Assembly: GCA_964607445.1 (NCBI GenBank)
Contig: CAZSKN010000004.1
Location: 83,736-147,735, forward strand
Length of the DNA: 64,000 nt
From: CALCKU01 sp964607445
Lineage (GTDB): Bacteria; Pseudomonadota; Alphaproteobacteria; Caulobacterales; Maricaulaceae
Reading direction: 5' to 3'
Below are positions 56,416-64,000 of this stretch, piece after piece. Numbering within the stretch: position 1 is the first letter of the stretch; each line of letters starts with the position of its first letter. The notes beneath the pieces were generated by a model that searched no databases, was not told the DNA's origin, and saw nothing but the letters and a program-made list of their open reading frames with translations. The position numbers and the translations under genes were made by a program.

Positions 56416-56883
56416 TTATTTCGTTTCAAGGTCACGAAAATCGCGCCGTAGCTTCCACTCTTTGGATGTCACGGACCGTTCCAAGTCCTGCATCCGTGTT
56501 TCCAATGACCTATATTTGGATTTTACATCCCTAAAATTTGCAGTCCGGACCGGGGCTTCGGGATTTTCCCGACGGGCCCGTTTGGCTTGGCGATATTCGC
56601 GTTTATAAGGGGCGCGTTTATCGGACGGAATAAATATCCAGAATAGGAAATAGACGAAAAGCGGAAAGCCTAAAAATAAAACCGACAAAACAAAGATTAT
56701 TCGCGTTATCGCTGCATCTAATCCCAGATAATCACCTAGACCAGCGCAGACCCCGCCCACGACACCATCTATTTTATTGCGGCGTAATTTATGAGGGCCA
56801 GAATATTCATAGCCATCATCATCACCTTCCCAATACATATCATGTAGCGCCCGGTGGGTTTTGTTTTTATATCGTTTTGTCAT
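56416..56883 (-). CDS. pspC: Phage shock protein C
   Basis: A 155-residue inner-membrane protein. The PspC domain (LRRNKIDGVVGGVCAGLGDYLGLD then TRIIFVLSVLFLGFPLFVYFLFWIFIP) is intact at about 45-105. A basic C-terminal tail ends in a short coiled-coil (SLETRMQDLERSVTS) close to the PspC extension seen in proteobacteria. ATG 56883 has GGAGAGAG upstream and overlaps the pspB stop by 17 bp. Confidence 0.95.
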   Translation of the reverse strand: MTKRYKNKTHRALHDMYWEGDDDGYEYSGPHKLRRNKIDGVVGGVCAGLGDYLGLDAAITRIIFVLSVLFLGFPLFVYFLFWIFIPSDKRAPYKREYRQAKRARRENPEAPVRTANFRDVKSKYRSLETRMQDLERSVTSKEWKLRRDFRDLETK

Positions 56884-57115
56884 TTCTCTCTCTCCAATTC
56901 GGTACTTCATCATCTAAAATACGTTCAAGTACATTCACACGTTGATCTAAAATATCGGCTATTTTTGACATCTGGTCCAATTCAGCAATCTGGTCCTCAG
57001 ACATATGATCCATCATCCGTTCTTTATGATTATAGTGCATTTTCAACATGCCGGATCCAATTCCCATAACAATGGCTAAAATCGGGATCATCAAGGCAAG
57101 GTGTTCGGGTCCCAT
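56867..57115 (-). CDS. pspB: Phage shock protein B
   Basis: An 82-residue inner-membrane protein. One N-terminal membrane helix (ALMIPILAIVMGIGSGML) is followed by a coiled-coil (ISKIADILDQRVNVLERILD-type segment ending VPNWRERN), as in PspB. With PspC it senses membrane stress and recruits PspA in E. coli. ATG 57115 is chosen over a TTG at 57169. Confidence 0.93.
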   Translation of the reverse strand: MGPEHLALMIPILAIVMGIGSGMLKMHYNHKERMMDHMSEDQIAELDQMSKIADILDQRVNVLERILDDEVPNWRERNDKTI

Positions 57116-57207
57116 AAGTTTTCTCTCTCTCTTTAATGGGTCGGAAGGAAGATAGAGCCCTTCCGACAAATCTTATTCGGTTTTGCGTTTAAAAGACGCA
57201 GTTATAT

Positions 57208-57903
57208 TTATTCAGCTGCTTTCTTTGAAGCCGGGCTTTTACCTTTTTTTCCAAGATTAGCTTTCAGTGTCGCTAACTCCGTTTCTATAGCCTCATCGGC
57301 CTCAAGCGCTGCGAATTGACTTTCCAAGCTTTCGCCAGATCCGAGATCAAACGCCTCGACATGGGCTTCAAGCTCATCCACCTTGCGCTCCATGCGTTCA
57401 TAACGGGCCAAAGCATCATCTACTTTATCATGGGTCATGACCGAGCGCATTTTAATTTGGCCTTTGGCCACATTGGTACGCATCATCAAGGCTTTATGTT
57501 TAGCTTTCGCTTCATCTAACTTGCTTTGCAATTTCGTCAGATCGCCATCTGCTTTTGCAACCGCCTCGTCTAGAATATCGATCTCTTTTAAGACAACATC
57601 CGACATTTGTTCGGCCTGCTGTTTAGCGGCCAAGGCACCACGGGCAAGATCTTCACGGTCTTTCGTCAATGCAAGTTCAGCTTTTGTTGCCCATTCGGCT
57701 GCGCGCTTGGAATAACTCTCTGATTTACGGCTAAGTTCTTTACGTTCAGCAATGTTCCGAGCGGCATCGGTACGAACCTCTACAAGTGTATCTTCCATTT
57801 CTTGAATAATCAGGCGCGCAATCTTTTCAGGGTTTTCTGCCTTGTCAATCATGGCATTAAGATTGGAATTGATAATGTCGCCCATGCGTGAAAAAATTCC
57901 CAT
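57208..57903 (-). CDS. pspA: Phage shock protein A
   Basis: A 231-residue ESCRT-III-like peripheral membrane protein that stabilises damaged inner membrane. It is almost all coiled-coil, starting MGIFSRMGDIINSNLNAMID with the amphipathic helix a, then NPEKIARLIIQEMEDTLVEVRTDAAR. AAGGAGAC precedes the start. In E. coli PspA also inhibits PspF; the PspF-like protein here lacks ATPase residues, so that control is unlikely to work the same way. Confidence 0.96.
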   Translation of the reverse strand: MGIFSRMGDIINSNLNAMIDKAENPEKIARLIIQEMEDTLVEVRTDAARNIAERKELSRKSESYSKRAAEWATKAELALTKDREDLARGALAAKQQAEQMSDVVLKEIDILDEAVAKADGDLTKLQSKLDEAKAKHKALMMRTNVAKGQIKMRSVMTHDKVDDALARYERMERKVDELEAHVEAFDLGSGESLESQFAALEADEAIETELATLKANLGKKGKSPASKKAAE

Positions 57904-57924
57904 TTTTCGTCTCCTTGGTAATAA

Positions 57925-58089
57925 CTAAAATATGGTTGCAACTAGAAATCCGGCGACAAAAAAGCCCCAACATTCCATTTTACGAGTTGATAGGTAACGA
58001 AGGAAGCGTAGTGATTTGCGCTTCCATTCGCGCGAACTTGAATAAGACGCCAGGCGCTCATCAAAAGTATTTTCGTCATAGTCCGACAT
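57925..58089 (-). CDS. 54-residue membrane protein in the psp operon
   Basis: From ATG 58089 the minus strand reads MSDYDENTFDERLASYSSSR, a basic stretch (REWKRKSLRFLRYLSTRK) and one hydrophobic segment (WGFFVAGFLVATIF), ending at TAG 57925. AGGAC precedes the start. It begins 8 bp after the 55-residue gene and ends 21 bp before pspA, so it belongs to the operon. It could be a PspD-like accessory membrane peptide, but there is no sequence support for homology. Confidence 0.65.
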   Translation of the reverse strand: MSDYDENTFDERLASYSSSREWKRKSLRFLRYLSTRKMECWGFFVAGFLVATIF

Positions 58090-58097
58090 ATTACGTC

Positions 58098-58265
58098 CTA
58101 TATTCCAAAACCGCCAACACGATTGCCTGAGGGTCGATATCCCATCACAAGGGCACGACGGCGTGACCGTACGTTCCGGGCGGGTGTATCTGAGCCGGCA
58201 ACGGCATTATGGTTTGCACCGTTAACGGCCCCTGCTTCAATATCAAATGTTCTAAAGGTCATCAT
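58098..58265 (-). CDS. 55-residue basic protein heading the psp operon
   Basis: From the ATGATG at 58265 the frame reads MMTFRTFDIEAGAVNGANHN, then ARNVRSRRRALVMGYRPSGN, ending at TAG 58098. A strong AGGAGAG site lies immediately upstream, identical in style to those of pspC and the 75-residue gene. Soluble, basic C-terminal half. No family recognised. First gene of the unit, about 140 bp from the candidate promoter. Confidence 0.6.
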   Translation of the reverse strand: MMTFRTFDIEAGAVNGANHNAVAGSDTPARNVRSRRRALVMGYRPSGNRVGGFGI

Positions 58266-58406
58266 CTCTCTCCTGGGTTCCTTTTTGTAAAAGCATGATC
58301 GCTTTCGATGTCCCTAAGATGACGAATTCGGGCATATCTGTCGATATATTTTAAGTTATTGATTTTAAACAGTTTTCTTATTTTTTAAATTTTGGAGTAA
58401 AATTTA

Positions 58407-58466
58407 TTAGTATATTTTACTAACTTTATTAAATTGACGCCAACATAATTTGGTATATATTACTAA
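58407..58466. promoter_or_regulatory. Divergent psp/pspF promoters with two matching 17-bp palindromes
   Basis: TTAGTATATTTTACTAA (58407-58423) and TTGGTATATATTACTAA (58450-58466) match at 15 of 17 positions, and each is an inverted repeat. The first covers a -10 (TAAAAT, minus strand 58419-58414) placed 18 bp from TTGGCG (58443-58438), pointing at the psp operon. The second covers a -10 (TATATT, 58456-58461) 16 bp from TTGACG (58434-58439), pointing at pspF. A partial third match, overlapping the first site, lies at 58394-58410. No convincing -24/-12 GG/GC pair is present. The promoters are predictions by eye. Confidence 0.6.
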
Positions 58467-58468
58467 AT

Positions 58469-59530
58469 ATGTCGACATCTTCCCGCCAACTCATCGGAGA
58501 ATCACCCGAATTCCATGCACTTATGGATAAGGTTTCGGATGCAGCCGCCTTAAACCAATGTGTTTTAATTGTCGGAGAGCGTGGAACTGGCAAAGAATTG
58601 GTCGCCTCGCGGTTACATTTCCTGTCTCCACGCTGGGAGCAAGTGTATGTGCAGGTGAATTGCGCAGCATATTCTGATGTCTTGTTAGACGAAGCTCTCT
58701 TTGGACGCAGCCATTTTGATGGCCGTACAGATATTGATGGACATTTCGTACGCGCAGAAGGGGGCACATTATTTCTCAACAATATTGAGACGGTCTCATT
58801 GCGACTACAAGAAAAATTGCTTCAAACCCTAAACGACGGCTTAATAGATCCACTTGGCGGTCCTGATACGCAAGATGTAAATGTTCGCATATTAGCGGCA
58901 ACGCACACAGACCTCCCTAAAGCAGTACAAAAGGGTCACTTTTCTGCCGATCTCCTCGATCACTTGACATTTGATGTGATGACATTGCCTCCGTTACGAC
59001 TGCGCCCGTCAGATATAGCCCCTCTGTCTCAATATTTTGGCCGTCGTATAACATCAAAGCTTGGCGCAGAGCGCTTTCCCGGCGTAAGCGCCGAAGCTCT
59101 CGCCACCCTCATGGCCTATGCTTGGCCCGGAAATATACGCGAGTTAAAAACAGTAATTGAACGCAGTACAGGGCAGGCCTTTCTAGAAGATGAAAGCCTT
59201 AGCCGTCCTTTATCGCGTCTTATTTTCGACCCTTTTGAAAGCCCGTGGAATCTAGGAAATCCCAAGCCGGAGGCTAGCGACACTACACACAGCTTAAACA
59301 CAAAATTTACAGATGGTAATCACAGCTCAGAAACCAACCCGCCAAATAGACGGCCCACAGAAGATAAATCCCAACGCCCTTATCGCGAACGCCTCATAAC
59401 CTTTGAACGCAGTCTCATTGATGAAGCCTTATCTGTAACGCATAATCACCAAGGGCACGCAGCCACTTATTTAGGTTTATCATACCATCAATTCAGAGGA
59501 CTATTACGCAAGCACGGGCTGAAAAAATAA
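58469..59530 (+). CDS. pspF: Degenerate PspF-like AAA+ regulator with Fis-type HTH
   Basis: A 353-residue enhancer-binding-protein homologue that aligns with E. coli PspF from QLIGESPEFHALMDKVS onward. Walker A (GERGTGKE, 36-43) and N64 are kept. Walker B reads LFLNN (N104, N105; E. coli D107, E108). The GAFTGA loop is gone (residues 80-91 RSHFDGRTDIDG, three shorter). The arginine-finger positions are Ser159 and His165 (E. coli R162, R168). The C-terminal Fis-type HTH (LIDEALSVTHNHQGHAATYL) is intact. Sigma-54 activation is therefore improbable. No ribosome site; the ATG falls 7 bp after the candidate -10, consistent with a leaderless mRNA. Confidence 0.9.
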   Translation: MSTSSRQLIGESPEFHALMDKVSDAAALNQCVLIVGERGTGKELVASRLHFLSPRWEQVYVQVNCAAYSDVLLDEALFGRSHFDGRTDIDGHFVRAEGGTLFLNNIETVSLRLQEKLLQTLNDGLIDPLGGPDTQDVNVRILAATHTDLPKAVQKGHFSADLLDHLTFDVMTLPPLRLRPSDIAPLSQYFGRRITSKLGAERFPGVSAEALATLMAYAWPGNIRELKTVIERSTGQAFLEDESLSRPLSRLIFDPFESPWNLGNPKPEASDTTHSLNTKFTDGNHSSETNPPNRRPTEDKSQRPYRERLITFERSLIDEALSVTHNHQGHAATYLGLSYHQFRGLLRKHGLKK

Positions 59531-59835
59531 ATTTCTATCGCCACTTAACGACATTACGCAAGAAAAAACAGTGTTAATCAGCGGAAGCCCGTTGATGTGG
59601 GCAAACAAGCTCCCGCCTTATTTAGTAGAACTAAACAAATCGACCCTACTCTATTTGTAAACACTATTCCATACGCATTATCACAAAATTTACGCAGAAT
59701 TGCAGAGATATAGCGCGGTATTTCCCTTAAAAACATCAAATTTACCAATATACAATTAGAACATGTGACAACGTTGAAAATTATAATTGAAAAATTGACT
59801 ATAGCCGAAACTATTCATCCCCCTTATCATACCCT
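59531..59835. other. 305-bp AT-rich intergenic region
   Basis: Holds no gene that I recognise. Near its left end (59580-59625) an imperfect hairpin can form between GCGGAAGCCC and GGGC/GCTCCCGC, possibly the pspF transcript end. The remainder is AT-rich and should contain the gluQRS promoter. Confidence 0.45.
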
Positions 59836-60612
59836 ATGATCACAAGATTTGCCCCCTCTCCTACCGGTCGATTACATTTAGGGCATGTACGCGCGGCCTA
59901 TGAGGCGTTTAATTTTGGGGCGGAATGTATCTTACGCATAGAAGATATAGATCACACACGATGCCAGACCAAATTCACAACGGCCATTTATGAAGACCTC
60001 ACCTGGCTCGGCTTTAAATGGCCTCAACCCGTCCGTATACAAAGCCAACATAAGCAAGACTACAAGGCTGTTATGGCGCGGCTCCTAGACTTGGGCGTGC
60101 TCTATCCTTGCTACCGATCCCGGGCAGAGCTTGCGACTTCAGCCGGCCCCGCGCCCCTGACATCAGCCCGTAAGGCTCACTTCGTTTCGCAGGGTCGTAA
60201 ACCGGCCTATCGCCTTAATATAGATTTGTGTCGAGACCGCCTCGACGCCCTGAGTTTCACCGAAATCGGCCCCTTACAGCCCGGCACACATAAAATAGAC
60301 TGGGAACGCCTGAACGATGAAGTTATTGTCCGGCGGGATATTGGTTTATCCTATCACCTTTGCGTCAGCCATGACGATGCCTATCAGAATATAACGCATA
60401 TTGTACGGGGCACCGATTTATTTGACACAACACCTTATCACCGCATCTTACAGGCGCTTTTAGGTTGGCCCGAGCCTTTATATTACCATCACGATGTACT
60501 GCGCCGGCAAGATGGTAAAAAACTATCTAAGCGCAATGGAGACATGACCGTTAAATATTTACGCGATAATGGATTGGGCGCCGCGCAAATTTTAACCCGG
60601 GCATTAGAGTAG
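59836..60612 (+). CDS. gluQRS: Glutamyl-Q tRNA(Asp) synthetase
   Basis: A 258-residue paralogue of the GluRS catalytic core that attaches glutamate to queuosine in tRNA-Asp. RFAPSPTGRLHLGH carries the HIGH-type motif and KKLSKRNGD the KMSKS-type motif. The anticodon-binding domain is absent, which distinguishes it from gltX. Only part of the Cys zinc ligands is present (CYRSRAEL), as in a subset of the family. Confidence 0.94.
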   Translation: MITRFAPSPTGRLHLGHVRAAYEAFNFGAECILRIEDIDHTRCQTKFTTAIYEDLTWLGFKWPQPVRIQSQHKQDYKAVMARLLDLGVLYPCYRSRAELATSAGPAPLTSARKAHFVSQGRKPAYRLNIDLCRDRLDALSFTEIGPLQPGTHKIDWERLNDEVIVRRDIGLSYHLCVSHDDAYQNITHIVRGTDLFDTTPYHRILQALLGWPEPLYYHHDVLRRQDGKKLSKRNGDMTVKYLRDNGLGAAQILTRALE

Positions 60613-60658
60613 CATGTGAACGCCCGCATTGCTAAGAAGACTTACACCCAGAGGATTT

Positions 60659-61696
60659 ATGAATTTTGTTTTAGATATTTGGTACTTTGCCAGCCTATCT
60701 TCGGACATTAAGAAAGGCACACTCACCCGACTAGAAATCGCAGGTCAGCCCCTGACTGTCGGACGGCGCGCCGATGGCACGCTTTTCGCCATGCGTGATA
60801 TTTGTCCGCACCGCGCCGCCCTGCTTTCAGCCGGCCGGTTCACGGAGAATGACACTGTAGAGTGCCCCTATCACGGCTGGCAATTTAACACGCGCTCTGG
60901 CGCTTGCATGTCCATACCCTCGCTATGTTCTGGACAAGATATGGATACCGAGAAAATCAAAGTTCGAACTTTTCCCGTGAAAGAAACACAGGCCTTGATC
61001 TGGGTCTATATCTCCTCAGACCCGGGCTTTAACGAGACGCCTGACCGCCCTCCGCCGCATGTACCATTGGCCATAGGCAGGCCCGCGCTTGATGATGACC
61101 TTACCTTAAGCTGTCATGTCGATCACGCGGTCATTGGCCTAATGGACCCCGCCCACGGCCCATATGTTCATCGGCAATGGTGGTGGCGATCCGCAAAGTC
61201 TATACATGAAAAATCCAAAGCTTTCATACCAAGCCAGCACGGCTTTACCATGAGCGCCCACAGCCCGTCCTCAAATAGCTTTGCTTATAAGCTTCTGGGC
61301 GGCAAGCCCATGACCGAAATAGCCTTCGCCCTGCCCGGCATCCGTACAGAAACTATCACTGTCGGCAAAAAGACACTTTTGTCTTTTACGGCCGTCACAC
61401 CGATTGACGAAAAGCACACACAAATCCGGCAGATCTTTTTTACTGATATATGGGTTTTTAAACTTTTATCCCCCCTGCTCGGACATTTTGCCCGTCGCTT
61501 TCTGCGCCAAGACGGGGATATGGTCGACCTCCAACAAAAAGGATTGAAATACGGCCCCAAACTTATGCTCATCGAAGACGCGGACACGCAAGCCAAATGG
61601 TATTTCTCACTAAAGAAAGAATGGGCGGCCTCGCGTTCCGATAAGCGCGCCTTCAAAAACCCCGTCAAAGCGCGGGTGTTAAGATGGCGGAGTTAG
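60659..61696 (+). CDS. Rieske non-haem iron oxygenase, alpha-subunit type
   Basis: A 345-residue ring-hydroxylating-type oxygenase. The Rieske [2Fe-2S] motif is C49-P-H51 ... C69-P-Y-H72 (CPHRAAL, CPYHGW). The catalytic iron site is in HAVIGLMDPAHGPYVH. Substrate unknown: families include aromatic-ring, vanillate and sterol/choline-type oxygenases. ATG 60659 has AGAGGA upstream; a start at 60629 is less likely. 47 bp after gluQRS, so possibly co-transcribed; no reductase gene nearby. Confidence 0.9.
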   Translation: MNFVLDIWYFASLSSDIKKGTLTRLEIAGQPLTVGRRADGTLFAMRDICPHRAALLSAGRFTENDTVECPYHGWQFNTRSGACMSIPSLCSGQDMDTEKIKVRTFPVKETQALIWVYISSDPGFNETPDRPPPHVPLAIGRPALDDDLTLSCHVDHAVIGLMDPAHGPYVHRQWWWRSAKSIHEKSKAFIPSQHGFTMSAHSPSSNSFAYKLLGGKPMTEIAFALPGIRTETITVGKKTLLSFTAVTPIDEKHTQIRQIFFTDIWVFKLLSPLLGHFARRFLRQDGDMVDLQQKGLKYGPKLMLIEDADTQAKWYFSLKKEWAASRSDKRAFKNPVKARVLRWRS

Positions 61697-61735
61697 CTTG
61701 CATTCTTTTAGAGAGCTATATCTGGTCTTCAAATT

Positions 61736-63517
61736 TTAAATACAGGATTTAATTTCAGACTTTTTACATGTCTCAATCAATCTATCCGCATATGATAATT
61801 GGTCTTTGGTCATGGTCTGTCTAAGGGCATATAGCGCTTCGCCCTGACTAACACGCCCCTTATCTGCATGCGCTAACCAATACATAGCCAAAACCTTATC
61901 TACTTTTACGCCCAAACCTTCCTTATATATTTTTGCCAGCGTTTTTGCCGCTTCAGCAGACCCTGTATTTGCAGCTTGATAGAGAAGGTCACGCGCATGC
62001 TTAGTTTCGACTTCAACGGGGTTATCCGGGCCTGAATAATAAAGTCCTACATAACTTCTCACATCAGGATATCCCATATCCATAGCCTTAGAAATCCACT
62101 TTAACGATAATTCCGGGTTTCGAAGAACTCCGCTACCTGACATATAGATTAAACCCAATTCATAGGCATGTCTTGCAGATCCCATTAAAACGGCATTTTC
62201 ATAAGCCTTAACAAGAGGTTCAAATTCTGACTTATATCCCGCATATGGATAAAACTCTCCAATTAAGTTAGGCGCTAGAGACCCCTCAGCAAAATCATTC
62301 GTAATACTATCTCCATAATATTGAAAGATTTTGGAAACGGTCAACTCCCCAATATTACCTTCATTTATAATATCAATAACATGGCCTATATGTTCAGGGC
62401 GGCTGACAGAATCTTTTACACTATATGGCAATGCATGGCCTTTATATATAAATTCATATTGTATGCCGGCGTTTAAGGTCTCGATATAAGCTAATCGGCC
62501 CGTTGCATATTCATAACCATAATGGGATGCCAATTTATAATATTTCGTGGCAGCCTCGATATTTTTCTCTACACCCAAGCCCTTCAAATATACGTCTCCC
62601 ATTATCCCCAAAGCCATAGGATGTTTAGACCGTAAAATAGCGCGCTTAGCATGATAAATTACTTTATTATAATCTTGATAAGGAGCCTCGGCATATTCAT
62701 AAAGGCTCGCTAAGCGTGGCTCCGCATCAATATGTCCAGCCTTTAGAGCCTTTTTATAATACTCTATTGCAAGCCGTGTATCCTGCTGCACGCCTAATGT
62801 AGCATTTTCATAATGCGCAGCTATATTTAACATCATCTGGGCATCGCCCTGCTCAGCGGCCATAAGTTTATAGCTAATAGCTTTTTTATAATCTTGCCAA
62901 GGCGGAGGAGCCAGCTCATAAATTACAGATAAACCTCTTGCCGCTCTCGCCCTATGCGGAGCCGCCTCGGTATAATAATGAATAGCTTTGTCAAAATCCT
63001 GATACTCTGTACTCTTCGAATAAAAAGCGCCTAGATTTGCTTTTGCAGCATATGATCCTTGGGCGGCAGATTTTAGGCAATATCTCTCCGCGAGCTTAGG
63101 GTTTTTATCAACATTTAACCCCGCCATATAGGCCCAGCAAACCATGTTTTGCGCGTCGGGATTACCCTGATCAGCTAATGTGATTAACGGCTTTATCGCC
63201 TTGCCCCGGGGCTTGGCATACATAAATTTATGAAATATCTTAGTCGTCAATTCGGAATTTTCATGGAGCTGAATTGCGTGTTTCAAACTAACGGGTCTAT
63301 AAGTGTTATATTTTGTAATAACCACTTTTGCGGTTAAGGCCAGACACACAGCCAAAATAACATAAGATAGAATTAAACGCAGTGGATGTACGGCGATCTC
63401 TTCATACCATCCCTGCTCATCTGCGTAGTTTTCTAATTCAGAAATAAACGCATCGGGGTCAGGTGCGCGTTTAATAATGTCTTGTAAACGCCTCTCGTCA
63501 TCATATGCGTCTGTCAT
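61736..63517 (-). CDS. Sel1-repeat membrane protein
   Basis: A 593-residue protein with a cytoplasmic N-terminus (about 1-42), one membrane helix (LRLILSYVILAVCLALTAKV, about 43-65) and about ten Sel1-like repeats. Diagnostic repeat pieces are NPDAQNMVCWAYMAGLNV, SYAAKANLGAFYSK and ARHAYELGLIYMSGSGV. Sel1 repeats form alpha-alpha scaffolds for protein contacts, often in envelope signalling. Partner unknown. Confidence 0.88.
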   Translation of the reverse strand: MTDAYDDERRLQDIIKRAPDPDAFISELENYADEQGWYEEIAVHPLRLILSYVILAVCLALTAKVVITKYNTYRPVSLKHAIQLHENSELTTKIFHKFMYAKPRGKAIKPLITLADQGNPDAQNMVCWAYMAGLNVDKNPKLAERYCLKSAAQGSYAAKANLGAFYSKSTEYQDFDKAIHYYTEAAPHRARAARGLSVIYELAPPPWQDYKKAISYKLMAAEQGDAQMMLNIAAHYENATLGVQQDTRLAIEYYKKALKAGHIDAEPRLASLYEYAEAPYQDYNKVIYHAKRAILRSKHPMALGIMGDVYLKGLGVEKNIEAATKYYKLASHYGYEYATGRLAYIETLNAGIQYEFIYKGHALPYSVKDSVSRPEHIGHVIDIINEGNIGELTVSKIFQYYGDSITNDFAEGSLAPNLIGEFYPYAGYKSEFEPLVKAYENAVLMGSARHAYELGLIYMSGSGVLRNPELSLKWISKAMDMGYPDVRSYVGLYYSGPDNPVEVETKHARDLLYQAANTGSAEAAKTLAKIYKEGLGVKVDKVLAMYWLAHADKGRVSQGEALYALRQTMTKDQLSYADRLIETCKKSEIKSCI

Positions 63518-63643
63518 AATGTCCCCTTCAACCGAAGTTTACAAAATTACAATTTTTATCACGTTAAAAGAAAGGCTTAAAAATTTATGATTATTGATTA
63601 AATCCCTACGATAGGAGAGACATAATCAAATCACCGCATACAC

Positions 63644-63675
63644 AAAAACCCCATCGAATAACCGATGGGGTTTTG
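63644..63675 (-). terminator. Rho-independent terminator of the rRNA operon
   Basis: On the minus strand, CCCCATCG-GTTATT-CGATGGGG followed by TTTTT, about 60 bp after the 5S 3' end. The hairpin is symmetrical and could also terminate plus-strand transcripts. Confidence 0.92.
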
Positions 63676-63733
63676 TAAGCGTGTATATGGAGATATTTTC
63701 TAAGTGTGTATTTAAACCTATGATCTGAATAAA

Positions 63734-63848
63734 CCGGGCAGCGACCTACTCTCCCGTGCCTTAAGACAAAGTACCATCGGCGCTGAGAGGCTTAACGACC
63801 GAGTTCGGGATGGGATCGGGTGGGGACCTCTCGCAATAACCACCCGGT
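63734..63848 (-). rRNA. rrf: 5S ribosomal RNA
   Basis: On the minus strand the region begins CCGGGTGGTTATTGCGAG and contains the conserved ACCCGATCCCATCCCGAACT and GCCGATGGTACT segments. It ends in CGCTGCCCGG, which pairs with the 5' end. About 115 nt; ends are approximate by 1-3 nt. Confidence 0.96.
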
Positions 63849-63950
63849 TAATGCAGATCATATGTTTAAAGTAAAGATATCGTATGTGCGCTTGCGCGCG
63901 TAATGCTTATGCGGGCGAATTAACCGCCGCGCATGGGCGCCTTGACCTAA

Positions 63951-64000
63951 AAAAATCAAGCCAATCGAGTTATTAGTACTGGTAAGCTTCACATGTCACC
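63951..64000 (-). rRNA. rrl: 3' end of 23S ribosomal RNA (partial)
   Basis: The minus strand carries GCTTACCAGTACTAATAACT followed by CGATTGGCTTGATT, the conserved 3' terminus of 23S rRNA. The gene continues beyond the right edge. It precedes 5S by about 100 bp, so the rrn operon runs on the minus strand. Confidence 0.93.

Noticed and set aside
58290..58330. Possible sigma-54 -24/-12 element for the psp operon (AGGGAC then AAGC on the minus strand)
   Set aside because: GG-N10-GC spacing is right but only about half the consensus bases match; the PspF-like protein also lacks the residues for sigma-54 contact.
59580..59625. Possible small RNA (6S-like) in the pspF-gluQRS spacer
   Set aside because: Only a short imperfect hairpin is visible; the long double-stranded architecture and bubble of 6S RNA could not be traced.

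Overview
The window looks like a draft-assembly contig of a marine alphaproteobacterium with a base composition a little under 50% GC, most likely a Hyphomonadaceae/Maricaulales-type organism (inference). Supporting signs are prmC followed by a DUF4167 gene, a DnaX without a complete zinc-finger cysteine set, a 41-residue L36, a group III truncated haemoglobin, a SoxR with a canonical sox box, MnmC, GluQRS, and an AlkB alkane hydroxylase. Two runs of exactly 100 N (19914-20013, 52818-52917) are assembly gaps. There is no prophage, CRISPR array or integrated island. The only mobile DNA is an internally deleted IS1182-like remnant.

Layout. 1-2908: 3' part of a YdbH-type intermembrane protein (minus strand, runs off the left edge). 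3200-9259: M23 peptidase, DUF4282 and DUF4167 proteins, prmC, a hydrolase and a glycosyltransferase. 9308-14908: translation cluster infC-rpmI-rplT-pheS-pheT, interrupted by an opposite-strand DUF4345 gene; infC has an AUU start. 14936-23470: rimM, an esterase, aroC, an ArsR regulator coupled to alkB (operator visible), LysE, ppa, rmuC and DoxX. 23503-29454: recR, ybaB and dnaX, split by a SoxR/gamma-glutamyltransferase/VOC block with a perfect sox box. 29565-36276: sterol desaturase family protein, RTX metzincin, truncated haemoglobin with a 56-residue membrane partner, tRNA-CAU, and a frameshifted acyl-CoA carboxylase gene. 36277-42596: SIMPL lipoprotein, short asparaginase-like protein, and an envelope glycan cluster (two GT2, one ArnT-like, one O-antigen ligase). 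42606-48460: thrS, yidD, NifU-like protein, xerC, SMR transporter, a membrane protein/winged-helix pair, and rpsU. 48464-49232: IS1182-like deletion derivative with terminal inverted repeats. 49267-54979: ydbL, ynbE, TPR protein, rpmJ, MltB-type transglycosylase, an 11-residue-repeat lipoprotein, and mnmC. 55095-59530: phage-shock (psp) locus. 59836-64000: gluQRS, a Rieske oxygenase, a Sel1 protein, and the 5S and 3' end of 23S rRNA of an rrn operon on the minus strand.

Most interesting: the psp locus. The divergent PspF-like protein keeps Walker A and the Fis-type HTH. It has lost the GAFTGA loop, both acidic Walker B residues (Asn-Asn) and both arginine fingers, so it should be unable to drive sigma-54 transcription. 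I see no convincing sigma-54 promoter. Instead two nearly identical 17-bp palindromes lie on the candidate -10 elements of back-to-back promoters, and pspF looks leaderless. I infer a sigma-54-independent, probably repressor-type rewiring of the Psp response. Other points of note are two unlisted small genes heading the psp operon, the distance between ydbH and ynbE-ydbL, an in-frame coding-like tail after the rplT stop, and a metzincin whose Met-turn methionine is replaced by Gln.
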